This document shows, piece after piece, positions 33,831 through 43,768 of a stretch of 64,000 nucleotides of DNA. The stretch is from Sphingobacterium micropteri. Its GTDB lineage: Bacteria; Bacteroidota; Bacteroidia; Sphingobacteriales; Sphingobacteriaceae. A program made the translations under genes and the position numbers. The notes below the pieces were generated by a model. It saw only the letters and a list, made by a program, of their open reading frames with translations, had not been told where the DNA came from and made no database searches. The stretch lies in contig NZ_JACOIK010000006.1 in assembly GCF_014692515.1 (NCBI RefSeq), forward strand, positions 186,001-250,000, given 5' to 3'. Within the stretch, counting starts at the first letter, position 1, and each line of letters opens with the position of its first letter.

Positions 33831-36380
33831 ATGAAGATGAAGATATTAACCCTTTTATTTCTTTTACTATCGTCGTTCGCCGTTTATGCACAGAAACCCT
33901 ATTTTGTGGATGGATATCACGGCGGGGTGTATGGGCATTATCCGATGTGGGTGACTCAATTTATGGTGGATAAGTTGGCTGCTCACCCCGAATGGAAATT
34001 GGGTTTGGAGATAGAACCTGAAACATGGGACACGGTAAAACGAAACGAACCAACGGCCTATGCACAATTTTCCAATATTGTGCGAGATAAGCGAATTGAA
34101 TTTACAAATCCCACGTATGCACAGCCCTACTGTTACAATATTTCAGGAGAAAGTATTATACGGCAATTTGAATACGGTATGCGCAAGATGCGTGAACATT
34201 TTCCAGATATTACGTATACGACCTACGCTGTTGAAGAACCCTGTTTTACAAGTAGTTTGCCTCAAATACTAAAGCAATTTGGTTTTAAATATGCTGTATT
34301 GAAATGTCCAAACACGTGTTGGGGTGGTTACACTACCGGATATGGAGGAGAACTGGTGAATTGGATCGGACCGGAAGGAACGTCTATATTAACCGTGCCA
34401 CGATACGCATCGGAAGATTTAGAAGAAAATTCTACATGGCAAACGACAGCGTGGAATAACTCGACTGCTTTTATACAAGCGGCCTACAAACAGGGAATTG
34501 ATAATCCCGTAGGCATGTGTTATCAGGATGCAGGCTGGAAAAACGGCCCTTGGCTTGGTTACGGTAAGCATATCAAGAACAATTCTACTTATGTAACTTG
34601 GACAGCGTACATCGAAGATATATCGTCTAGACAAACGGACGATAGCTGGCACTTTTCGCAGGAAGATGTTTTGGTCAACCTGATGTGGGGAAGCCAAGCA
34701 TTGCAACGTATAGCACAGGATGTCCGGAAATCAGAAAATAATAGGGTGATTGCCGAGAAAATCAGTGCGATGGCTTATTTGGATAATAACTACCAACCAT
34801 TAGCTGACGACGAAGATGAAGCATGGCGGACCTTGATGATGGCGCAGCATCATGATTCTTGGATTGTTCCCTATAATCGTCTGGACAAACAGCAAACATG
34901 GGAACAGGCGGTTCGTTCCTGGACGAATACAACCGATAGCTTGTCCGGAAAGATGATACATGGGGCGGTTGCCAGTTATATAGCGGGCACATCGGCAAAA
35001 GGAGAAGATTTGGGTTATGTCCGGGTTTTTAACACGGTTGCTGCAAAGCGATCAGCGGTTGTTCGTGTAAAATTACCGGCAGCCTGGAAGCAGCGAGATG
35101 TGATGCTTCATGATCGTAAAGGAGAAGAGTTGGCTTGTGTTATAGAGGAGAAGGATAATGCTTTATGGATCGTTTTTAAACCAAACGTGACAACCTTGGG
35201 TTATGTAACCTATGCGTTGCGAAAAAATGATCAACCTCTCAACAAAACAGCGCAACAGGTTCGTTTTGATGCAGCGGGAAATTGTATCATAGAGAACGAT
35301 ATGTATAAGATAACGCTCGACAAATCTAAAGGGGGCGTAATCACTAGTCTTTTAGCTAAGCATATCGATAATAGGCAATTTGTTGATCCCTACGGACCTT
35401 ACGGTTTAGGGGAGATAGCGGGCCATTTTTATGAGGAAGGAAAATTTCATTCGTCAAAGGACAATCAGGCCACAATAACTGTTTTGGAGGATAATCCGTT
35501 TATCGTAAAGGTAAGGATAGCGGGCTATATCGCTTCGCATCCTATGGTTCAGGTGATCACGCTTGAGGCGGGCCAACGACGGATAGACTTTGAGCTAACG
35601 GTTGATTGGCAGCGAAATGTGGGCATCGGTGAATATAAACAAGAGCATGACTGGACAGACAATAGGCGCGCATACACAGATGACAGATACAAACTTAAAG
35701 TGATGTTTCCCAATAATCTCCAAAGCACTAAGTTATACAAAAATGCACCTTTTGATGTATGTGAGAGTCGAAATGAAAATACGTTTTTCGGGAATTGGGA
35801 CGAAATCAAGCACAATGTGATTCTTCATTGGGTAGATCTGGTGGAAGAAGACCAGGAATATGGCCTGGCGCTCCTGTCCGATCATACCACATCCTATCTC
35901 CATGGTTCGGATTACCCCTTGAGCCTTACCGCACAATATTCGGGCGTGGGGCTGTGGGGTGTGGACTATAAGATAACGGAAGCCTTAAAAATGCACTACG
36001 CTTTGATCCCCCATGCGGGCAGTTGGGACAGGGCGCAGATTGCTACAGAAAGCAACTGCTGGAATGAGCCCTTACTTGGAATATATGGAGGGGATTTAGT
36101 ATGCGAGGACAGACAGTTTGTTGCATCTAATCAAGCTGGAATAGAGATATCGGCTATGAAACTTGATAAAGGGGACCTATTGCTTAGGCTTTTTAATGCG
36201 GAAGGCTTATCCGGCGTGCAACATATTATGCTTGATTTTCCGGTAGAAGGTATAGAAGAGGTTTTGTTGAATGGTGAAAAGGTAAGTGCGCTACAAGTAG
36301 CGGATCATATGGGCAAACCAACCTTTTCCATGGATATACCTCGCTTTGGAATAAAAACAGTTCGAATAAAGAAAAAATAG
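33831..36380 (+). CDS. Divergent GH38-like enzyme (alpha-mannosidase superfamily)
   Basis: An 849-residue exported protein from the ATG at 33831 (signal peptide ends VYAQ). The layout is GH38-like: N-terminal barrel, central helices with AQHHDSWIVPYNR at 338-350, and a beta-rich C-terminal domain. However, the place where GH38 has a nucleophile motif (D-x-F-G before the LPQIL stretch) reads YAVEEPCFTSSLPQIL at 132-147, with Glu135-Glu136 instead of Asp. The N-terminal metal motif HxHxDxxW is replaced by VDGYHGGVYGHYP (26-38). An upstream TTG frame extension is not a likely start. It may use other residues or act on another sugar. Confidence 0.6.
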   Translation: MKMKILTLLFLLLSSFAVYAQKPYFVDGYHGGVYGHYPMWVTQFMVDKLAAHPEWKLGLEIEPETWDTVKRNEPTAYAQFSNIVRDKRIEFTNPTYAQPYCYNISGESIIRQFEYGMRKMREHFPDITYTTYAVEEPCFTSSLPQILKQFGFKYAVLKCPNTCWGGYTTGYGGELVNWIGPEGTSILTVPRYASEDLEENSTWQTTAWNNSTAFIQAAYKQGIDNPVGMCYQDAGWKNGPWLGYGKHIKNNSTYVTWTAYIEDISSRQTDDSWHFSQEDVLVNLMWGSQALQRIAQDVRKSENNRVIAEKISAMAYLDNNYQPLADDEDEAWRTLMMAQHHDSWIVPYNRLDKQQTWEQAVRSWTNTTDSLSGKMIHGAVASYIAGTSAKGEDLGYVRVFNTVAAKRSAVVRVKLPAAWKQRDVMLHDRKGEELACVIEEKDNALWIVFKPNVTTLGYVTYALRKNDQPLNKTAQQVRFDAAGNCIIENDMYKITLDKSKGGVITSLLAKHIDNRQFVDPYGPYGLGEIAGHFYEEGKFHSSKDNQATITVLEDNPFIVKVRIAGYIASHPMVQVITLEAGQRRIDFELTVDWQRNVGIGEYKQEHDWTDNRRAYTDDRYKLKVMFPNNLQSTKLYKNAPFDVCESRNENTFFGNWDEIKHNVILHWVDLVEEDQEYGLALLSDHTTSYLHGSDYPLSLTAQYSGVGLWGVDYKITEALKMHYALIPHAGSWDRAQIATESNCWNEPLLGIYGGDLVCEDRQFVASNQAGIEISAMKLDKGDLLLRLFNAEGLSGVQHIMLDFPVEGIEEVLLNGEKVSALQVADHMGKPTFSMDIPRFGIKTVRIKKK

Positions 36381-36400
36381 ATATAGCTAATTAGACATCG

Positions 36401-38743
36401 ATGTTAAGGAGTATACAATTATTGGGGAGCCTTGTATCCTGTATCCTGTTATTAAAATCCTGTGCGGTGGGTGATGCAACAGCATCCTCGTCTCCGGCGG
36501 ATTATGTAAATCCCTTTATAGGGGCCAGTACAAGTGTGGGGATTGCTGAAGTTTATCATGGTTTAGGGAAGACGTTTCCGGGAGCTACTACACCCTATGG
36601 TATGGTGCAGGTCAGCCCCAATACCATTACGGGAGGGGATAATAGTCCGGGGTATAGTTACGAGCATCAGACTATAGAAGGATTCGCTTTTACACAGATG
36701 AGTGGGGTCGGCTGGTTTGGGGATTTAGGAAATTTTCTGGTGATGCCTACGACAGGAAAGCTGAAGCTTATTGCAGGGAAAGAAGATGGCAGTATCGAAG
36801 GGTACCGTTCGCACTATAATAAGCAAACGGAAACAGCAAAGGCAGGTTATTATGCCGTGGATTTAACAGATTATAATATCAAAGTGGAGACGACGGCTGC
36901 CGCGCATAGCGGAATGATCCGTTTCACGTTCCCGGAACATAAAGAATCGCGCATACAGATCGATCTTGCTCGTCGGGTAGGAGGGACAGCTATAAAACAG
37001 TATATCCATAAGGTGGATGAGCACACGATTAGGGGATGGACGTTGTGCACACCGGATGGCGGTGGATGGGGAAACGGTGAAGGGAATGCTGATTATACAG
37101 TTTACTTCTATGCACGATTCAGTAAACCCTTGGAAAATTATGGTTTCTGGACAGCTGATATTCCCGACAGTTGGAAGCGAAAAAGAGATGAAGTTGTTAG
37201 CGTCCCTTATTTAAGAGCGGTGGAAAAGGCCACCATTATACGGGACGAAGAAACCTTAGAAGGAAAGCACTTGGGTTTTTTCTCTGACTTTGAAACAAGC
37301 GAAAATGAGGAGGTTACTTTGCAGGTGGGTATTTCTTTTGTTGATATGGCCGGTGCAGAAAATAATTTTAGGAAGGAAATAGAAGGGAAGTCTTTTGATC
37401 AAATTCGGGAGGAAGCGTATGACTTATGGAATCAAGAACTGGATAGAGTGCATATCCAAGGTGGGACGGATGATCAGAAAACAATCTTCTATACCGCGCT
37501 TTATCATACGATGATTGACCCTCGAACATATACGGATGTAGACGGACGTTATATAGGTGGAGACAAGCAGGTACACCAAGAAAGCGGGTTTACAAAACGG
37601 ACGATGTTCAGTGGTTGGGATGTTTTCCGAAGCCAGTTTCCGTTACAAACCATTATAAATCCAAGATTGGTTGATGACCAACTTAATTCGTTGATTACAC
37701 TTGCTGAGGAATCTGGGCGTGGATATTACGAGCGGTGGGAGATTATGAACGCCTATTCCGGATGCATGATTGGGAATCCGGCTTTATCTGTGCTGGCCGA
37801 TGCCTATGTAAAAGGTATCCGTGGATACGATGTGGAAAAAGCCTATGAATTTGCCGTCAATACGTCTGAAAAATTCGGAAACGATTCTTTGGGTTATACA
37901 GCGGCGCCGTTCAGTATTTCAAATACGTTGGAATATGCCTATACAGATTGGTGCATCGCACAATTGGCAAACAGGCTTGGAAAACAAGAAGATGAACAGC
38001 TTTTCTTAGAAAAATCACAAGCATACAGGAATATCTTTGATGCTGAAAAAGGCTGGTTCCGGCCTAGAAATACAGATGGTTCTTGGGAAATATGGCCGGA
38101 GGGAGCGAGAACAAAAGAGTGGTATGGAACTGTTGAATGTAATCCCTACCAACAAGGTTGGTTTGTTCCGCATGATATTCCGGGGATGATACAGCTCATG
38201 GGAGGAAGGGAGAGCGTATTGGAAGATTTGACAAGTTTTTTTGAACAGACACCGGACCATATGCTGTGGAATGATTATTATAACCATGCTAATGAACCTG
38301 TTCATCTCGTACCATTCTTATTTAATCACCTCGACGCACCTTGGGATACCCAGAAATGGACACGTCATATCTGTGACAAGGCGTATAAAAATTCCGTAGA
38401 AGGTATTGTGGGAAACGAGGATGTAGGACAAATGTCTGCTTGGTATGTATTGGCTTCCAGTGGTCTGCATCCCTCCTGTCCGGGAAGTACCCGTTTGGAG
38501 ATAACCAGTCCACTATTTGATGAAGTTAAATTCCGTTTGGATAATGATTATTATTCGGGAACGCATTTCACGATTAAGACCCATAATAATACAGCTAAAA
38601 ATATATATATCCAGAAAGCACTGTTAAATGGAAATCCCTATGATAAATGCTATATCGATTTTCAGGAGATCGCTGCAGGTGGAAAACTTGAGTTGTTCAT
38701 GGGAGAACAGCCGAACAAGAAATGGGGTGTAGAAAGTAATTAA
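36401..38743 (+). CDS. GH92 alpha-mannosidase lipoprotein
   Basis: A 780-residue calcium-dependent exo-alpha-mannosidase of family GH92; lipobox LKSC (Cys21), so membrane-anchored. The N-terminus of the mature part is typical (YVNPFIGASTSVGIAEVYHG with TTPYGMVQVSPNT). The central (alpha/alpha)6 barrel ends in the family signature GNEDVGQMSAWYV at 671-683. The family trims alpha-mannose from N-glycans and fungal mannans. It is 20 bp after the GH38-like gene and 7 bp before the GH2 gene. Linkage preference (1,2, 1,3 or other) cannot be assigned. Confidence 0.93.
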   Translation: MLRSIQLLGSLVSCILLLKSCAVGDATASSSPADYVNPFIGASTSVGIAEVYHGLGKTFPGATTPYGMVQVSPNTITGGDNSPGYSYEHQTIEGFAFTQMSGVGWFGDLGNFLVMPTTGKLKLIAGKEDGSIEGYRSHYNKQTETAKAGYYAVDLTDYNIKVETTAAAHSGMIRFTFPEHKESRIQIDLARRVGGTAIKQYIHKVDEHTIRGWTLCTPDGGGWGNGEGNADYTVYFYARFSKPLENYGFWTADIPDSWKRKRDEVVSVPYLRAVEKATIIRDEETLEGKHLGFFSDFETSENEEVTLQVGISFVDMAGAENNFRKEIEGKSFDQIREEAYDLWNQELDRVHIQGGTDDQKTIFYTALYHTMIDPRTYTDVDGRYIGGDKQVHQESGFTKRTMFSGWDVFRSQFPLQTIINPRLVDDQLNSLITLAEESGRGYYERWEIMNAYSGCMIGNPALSVLADAYVKGIRGYDVEKAYEFAVNTSEKFGNDSLGYTAAPFSISNTLEYAYTDWCIAQLANRLGKQEDEQLFLEKSQAYRNIFDAEKGWFRPRNTDGSWEIWPEGARTKEWYGTVECNPYQQGWFVPHDIPGMIQLMGGRESVLEDLTSFFEQTPDHMLWNDYYNHANEPVHLVPFLFNHLDAPWDTQKWTRHICDKAYKNSVEGIVGNEDVGQMSAWYVLASSGLHPSCPGSTRLEITSPLFDEVKFRLDNDYYSGTHFTIKTHNNTAKNIYIQKALLNGNPYDKCYIDFQEIAAGGKLELFMGEQPNKKWGVESN

Positions 38744-38750
38744 AAAGACA

Positions 38751-41447
38751 ATGGGTATAATCAAGAAGATATTGTTTACCATGTTATCCTTGCTATTGGT
38801 TTCTGTTGCATGTAACGGACAGCTTCAGCAGCTATCGTTAAACAGTACCAATCCGGATATAACATGGTGGGTACAACCAAAAACAGAGGGTTCACCGTCG
38901 GGGTTTGAGATTTCAACTTCAGGTTATCGGATGAAAGATGCCGTCAAAGGCATAGTTCCTGGCGTGGTGTTTACCGCTTACGTAGAGGCGGACGAAGTGC
39001 CTGATCCTAACTATTCGGATAATATCCACGATGTTGATGCGGCTTTTTTTAATCGCCCTTTTTGGTATCGCACAAGCTTTAAACTGCCTGCCTCGGTAAA
39101 ACGGGGACAACAAATCTGGTTGCAGTTCGACAATACGAACCGGTATGCAGATTTTTATATGAATGGTGTAAAATTATCGGGAACACGGGAATCTACGAAA
39201 GATGTCAGTGGGCATATGCTACGTACCAAATATGAGGTTAGCCATTTGGTTAGCCATGATCAGGAGAATGTCGTCGCGGTGTTGATTACCGATGCTGACC
39301 AAAAGAAGACAAGGGATGCCAAGGATCAATTTGGCGTAGTAGCCAGTCCGACCTATTTATCGGCCGCAAGTTGGGACTGGATGCCTTATGTACCCGGACG
39401 ATTGGCCGGTATAACGGGAAATGTATCGTTAAATTTTACCGGTGATGTGACCATGGAAGATCCTTGGGTAAGATCTGAACTGGAATCGAATGACATTGCC
39501 TACTTATTTGTTTCAACGGAGTTGAAGAATGCTTCCAATCAGGCAAAAGAGGTCCTGCTATCAGGACGTATTCAACCGGGTAATATACAGTTCTCAAAGC
39601 AAGTACACTTGGAGGCCAATACGTCGAAGAAGATATATATGGACCGTAAAGAAATGGAGGCCCTCATTGTAAAGCAACCCAAGCTTTGGTGGCCTAATGG
39701 TTATGGAGAGCCGCATTTATATACGTGCACGTTGCGAAGTGAGATTGATGGTGAGGTATCCGATCAAAAGGAAATCACTTTTGGCATACGTCAGTATGAA
39801 TACCAATATAGTCGAAACAATGCGGGATGGCCTGTTCTCCAGTTCTTTATCAACGGACAGCGTGTATTTTTGAAAGGTGGCAATTGGGGTATGAGTGAAT
39901 ATTTGTTGCGGTGTTCCAGAGAAGAATACGAGACGAAGATAAAATTGCACAAAGACATGAATTATAATATGATTCGTCTCTGGACGGGTTGTGTTACAGA
40001 TGATGCTTTTTATGATTACTGTGACCGTTATGGTATCATGGTCTGGGATGACTTCTGGCTTTATGTGGCTTATAATGATGTCGCAAATGATGAGGATTTT
40101 AAAGCAAATGCGTTGGATAAAGTGAAAAGATTAAGGAATCATCCGAGTATTGCACTATGGTGTGGCGCGAATGAAACACATCCTAAGCCAGAGTTGGATG
40201 GCTATCTCCGAAGCATTGTTGCTTTGGAAGACCATAATGACCGGATGTACAAGTCCAGTTCTAATCAAGATGGGCTATCTGGTAGTGGTTGGTGGGGCAA
40301 TCAGCCGCCGAAGCATCATTTCGAAAACTCGGGGAGTAACCTGGCGTGGAATAATCCGCCTTATCCGTATGGTTCGGACCGGGGTTACGGATTGCGAACA
40401 GAAATTGGTACAGCGACTTTCCCGAATTATGAAAGTGTGAAAGAATTTATGCCGGCCGAGTCATTGTGGCCTTTGCCTACAGACGAGCAACTGGAAAAGG
40501 ATGATGACAATGTGTGGAACAAGCATTATTTCGGAAAAGAGGCATCTAACGCAAGCCCGATTAATTATAAACGAGCGGTAAATACCCAATTTGGAGAGTC
40601 AGATAACCTGATTGCTTTTTGCGAAAAGGCACAATACCTCAATATAGAAGTGATGAAAGGGATATATGAAGCTTGGAATGATAAGATGTGGGAAGATGCA
40701 TCGGGGTTATTGCTCTGGATGAGCCAATCGGCGTACCCTTCATTTGTATGGCAAACGTATGATTACTATCATGACGCGACCGGGGCTTATTGGGGCGCTA
40801 AATATGCCTGTGAACCTTTACATATACAATGGAACGCCGCTAATAATAGTGTGAAAGCGATAAATACTACATCCGAAGATCTGAAGGATGCAGTGGCGAC
40901 TACGAAGGTTTTCACTTTGGATGGCAAAGAATTAGCTAAGTATGGTCGCAGTGAAAAAGTGAACGTATTGGCAAGCAACAAAAATGAGGTTTACCGTTTA
41001 AATTTCGATTCCTGCAAAGTGGATTACAACGCTGAACTTACACCTTTACATTTTATAAAACTGGAGCTAAAGGACAGTTCGGGAAATATGCTCTCCGAGA
41101 ATTTTTATTGGCGGAACGGTGAAAAAGACCTTGACTATAGAGCCTTAAATAACCTGCCTGCTGCAGATCTGACGTTTACATTATTGGACAAAGCAGGTGA
41201 TGGAAAGCAGATCTTACTTAAAAATCAAGGAAAGAGTGTGGCTTTTGGTAATCGACTCCGGCTTGTCCGACATGATACGCAGGAGCGGGTATTGCCTGTA
41301 TTGTTTTCTGATAATTATTTCACCTTGATGCCGGGTGAGGAGAAAATCGTACAGATTTCGGATTTAGAAACAGGTCAATTTGATCTACTGTGGAAGCAAT
41401 ATGGATATAAAGAGGAACATGTTTTAGTAGTGAAGAAAAAAAAATAA
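38751..41447 (+). CDS. GH2 enzyme of the exo-glucosaminidase / mannosylglycoprotein endo-beta-mannosidase group
   Basis: An 898-residue lipoprotein (lipobox SVAC, Cys21). GH2 layout: N-terminal jelly roll (WYRTSFKLPA; WLQFDNTNRYADFYMNG), Ig-like domain, then a barrel with acid/base Glu475 in WCGANETHPKP and nucleophile Glu551 in GLRTEIGTATFPNYES. The segment SWDWMPYVPGRLAGI at 207-221 is shared with CsxA-type exo-beta-D-glucosaminidases and plant endo-beta-mannosidases. In an alpha-mannosidase setting, cleavage of the beta-linked N-glycan core is the attractive guess. It is 4 bp from the next GH92 gene. Confidence 0.85.
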   Translation: MGIIKKILFTMLSLLLVSVACNGQLQQLSLNSTNPDITWWVQPKTEGSPSGFEISTSGYRMKDAVKGIVPGVVFTAYVEADEVPDPNYSDNIHDVDAAFFNRPFWYRTSFKLPASVKRGQQIWLQFDNTNRYADFYMNGVKLSGTRESTKDVSGHMLRTKYEVSHLVSHDQENVVAVLITDADQKKTRDAKDQFGVVASPTYLSAASWDWMPYVPGRLAGITGNVSLNFTGDVTMEDPWVRSELESNDIAYLFVSTELKNASNQAKEVLLSGRIQPGNIQFSKQVHLEANTSKKIYMDRKEMEALIVKQPKLWWPNGYGEPHLYTCTLRSEIDGEVSDQKEITFGIRQYEYQYSRNNAGWPVLQFFINGQRVFLKGGNWGMSEYLLRCSREEYETKIKLHKDMNYNMIRLWTGCVTDDAFYDYCDRYGIMVWDDFWLYVAYNDVANDEDFKANALDKVKRLRNHPSIALWCGANETHPKPELDGYLRSIVALEDHNDRMYKSSSNQDGLSGSGWWGNQPPKHHFENSGSNLAWNNPPYPYGSDRGYGLRTEIGTATFPNYESVKEFMPAESLWPLPTDEQLEKDDDNVWNKHYFGKEASNASPINYKRAVNTQFGESDNLIAFCEKAQYLNIEVMKGIYEAWNDKMWEDASGLLLWMSQSAYPSFVWQTYDYYHDATGAYWGAKYACEPLHIQWNAANNSVKAINTTSEDLKDAVATTKVFTLDGKELAKYGRSEKVNVLASNKNEVYRLNFDSCKVDYNAELTPLHFIKLELKDSSGNMLSENFYWRNGEKDLDYRALNNLPAADLTFTLLDKAGDGKQILLKNQGKSVAFGNRLRLVRHDTQERVLPVLFSDNYFTLMPGEEKIVQISDLETGQFDLLWKQYGYKEEHVLVVKKKK

Positions 41448-41451
41448 ACGG

Positions 41452-43737
41452 ATGAAAATAAAAAAATTAGTTTGGGTTGTTCTTTTTTCGCTTGGGATAA
41501 CGCTTGGTTATGCACAGGAGAAGGACTTGGTAAAGTATGTGAATACGTTGCAGGGGACAGATTCCGAATGGGCGTTGTCCTATGGGAATACCTACCCTAC
41601 GGTAGGCTTGCCTTTTGCGATGCATTTTTTTTCTGCACAGACAGGAAAGAATGGTGATGGTTGGAAATACACCTATAAGGCGAATACGATCCGTGGTTTT
41701 CAGCAAGTACACCAATGTAGTCCTTGGATGGGTGATTATGCGGTTTTTTCCCTGATGCCAGGAAAGGGAAACCTCATTGTCAATGAAGATGAAAGGGCTT
41801 TGCCTTTTAACCATGATAATGAAATTGCTAAACCACATTATTATTCCGTAAAGTTTGATAACGGGATACAAGCAGAGATCAGTCCGGTAGAGCGTGGTGC
41901 GCACATGCGGTTCTCCTTTCCGAAAAAGGAAAAGGCTTATTTGATCTTAGACGGCTTTCTGAAGAATAGTCAAGTAAAGATCATTCCGGAAGAGCGCAAA
42001 ATTATCGGCTATGTTAATAATGGTCGGTTCGTTCCCGAAAACTTCCGTAATTATTTTGTACTGGTTTTTAATCAGGATTTTAAGAGCTATGGCACGTGGG
42101 AAAATAGAGCGAATAAAATCTCTTCGGGAAATAGAGCGGATGAAGGAGAAGGCATTGGTGCTTACCTGGAATTTAAACCGGGTACACGTGTAGAAGTGAA
42201 AATGGCATCTTCCTATATTGATCCCGATCAAGCATCACGGAATTTAAAACAGGAGCTGGACGGAAATAAAAATTTTGAAACGACCAAAACCGAAGCGTTC
42301 GATGTTTGGAATGCATGGTTAAACCGTATTGTAGTAGAAGGGGGAACAGAAGAAGAAAAAGCAACCTTCTACTCTTGTCTGTTTCGTGCCAATCTTTTTT
42401 CCCGTAAGTTCTATGAAATTGATCCAGCGGGTAATCCCTATTATTTCAGCCCGTATGACGGAAAAATTCACCCAGGCTATATGTATACGGATAATGGCTT
42501 TTGGGATACTTTTCGTTCACAATTTCCATTGAGTAATATCCTACATCGTGAAATGCAGGGGCGCTATATGCAGTCTTTATTGGATGCGCAGCAACAGGCA
42601 GGCTTTCTTCCAACTTGGTCTAATCCAGGCATGTCTGGCGTTATGATCGGAAACCACGCGATTTCATTACTAACGGATGCCTGGGTAAAAGGCGTGCATA
42701 CTTTTAATCCCGATAGTGCTTTGCACGCCTATTATCACGAGGTAACCAATAAAGGTTTTTATGGAGGTTCAAATGGTAGACATGGTTGGGAAGAGTACTT
42801 TATCAAAGGATATATTCCTTATCAAGATGATTTGCATGAAAGCACCGCCAAAACATTAGAGTATGCTTATGATGATTTTTGTGCTTATCAACTGGCAAAA
42901 ATGACGGGTAATAAATTCTACGAAAATATATTTGCCCGCCAGATGTATAATTACGTCAACGTTTTTGATAAAGACAGCAAATTTATGCGCGGACGATTGG
43001 CAAATGGCGAATGGATGCCGGATTTTGATCCGGTGGAATGGGGTGGTGCTTTTACCGAGGCCAATGCTTGGCAATATACGTGGTCAGTGATGCACGACAT
43101 AAACGGACTGATTAATCTCATCGGCGGAGTAGATCGTTTCAACGCGAAATTAGATTCTTTATTCACGATGGAGCAGACGATCAAGTATGGCAGCTATAAA
43201 CAGGAAATACACGAGATGCGGGAAATGCTCTTGGCCAAAATGGGACAATATGCACATGGTAATCAACCGGTACAGCATGTTGCGTATTTATACAATTTCA
43301 GCGGCCAACCTTGGAAATCGCAGGAGCGGACGCGTAAAGTAATGTCCCAACTGTACAATGCTTCGAAAAGAGGTTTTCCGGGAGATGAAGATCAAGGCGG
43401 AATGTCCTCTTGGTATGTGTTAAGCGCGTTGGGAATTTACAGCGTATGTCCGGGAACGGACGAGTATGTTTTTGGCAGTCCGGTCTTTGAGAAAGCTACT
43501 GTGAAGTTGGAAAACGGGAAGGAGTTTGTGGTGATTGCCAAGAATAACAGCCCGAAAAATATCTATATACAGTCGGCGCAGTTGAATGGTGTTCCTTACG
43601 ATCGGAATTTCATCCGGTATGAGGACATCATACAAGGCGGAAAACTAGAATTTGTGATGGGGGATGCTCCGAATATGAACAGGGGAGTTTCGAAAGAATC
43701 CCGGCCATTTTCGTTGAGCCAGCTAGATGGAGAGTAG
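41452..43737 (+). CDS. Second GH92 alpha-mannosidase, signal-peptide type
   Basis: A 761-residue GH92 enzyme with a cleavable signal peptide (ends GYAQ), so soluble in the periplasm, in contrast to the lipoprotein GH92 upstream. N-terminal YVNTLQGTDSEWALSYGNTYP and the signature GDEDQGGMSSWYVLSALGIY at 644-663 are clear. The D at the second signature position and the altered N-terminal wording suggest a different linkage from the first copy, so the pair probably splits the work. Start is the ATG at 41452, overlapping nothing. A 31-bp gap leads to the SusD gene. Confidence 0.94.
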   Translation: MKIKKLVWVVLFSLGITLGYAQEKDLVKYVNTLQGTDSEWALSYGNTYPTVGLPFAMHFFSAQTGKNGDGWKYTYKANTIRGFQQVHQCSPWMGDYAVFSLMPGKGNLIVNEDERALPFNHDNEIAKPHYYSVKFDNGIQAEISPVERGAHMRFSFPKKEKAYLILDGFLKNSQVKIIPEERKIIGYVNNGRFVPENFRNYFVLVFNQDFKSYGTWENRANKISSGNRADEGEGIGAYLEFKPGTRVEVKMASSYIDPDQASRNLKQELDGNKNFETTKTEAFDVWNAWLNRIVVEGGTEEEKATFYSCLFRANLFSRKFYEIDPAGNPYYFSPYDGKIHPGYMYTDNGFWDTFRSQFPLSNILHREMQGRYMQSLLDAQQQAGFLPTWSNPGMSGVMIGNHAISLLTDAWVKGVHTFNPDSALHAYYHEVTNKGFYGGSNGRHGWEEYFIKGYIPYQDDLHESTAKTLEYAYDDFCAYQLAKMTGNKFYENIFARQMYNYVNVFDKDSKFMRGRLANGEWMPDFDPVEWGGAFTEANAWQYTWSVMHDINGLINLIGGVDRFNAKLDSLFTMEQTIKYGSYKQEIHEMREMLLAKMGQYAHGNQPVQHVAYLYNFSGQPWKSQERTRKVMSQLYNASKRGFPGDEDQGGMSSWYVLSALGIYSVCPGTDEYVFGSPVFEKATVKLENGKEFVVIAKNNSPKNIYIQSAQLNGVPYDRNFIRYEDIIQGGKLEFVMGDAPNMNRGVSKESRPFSLSQLDGE

Positions 43738-43768
43738 CAAATAATTATAATACATTATAAATTAAATT

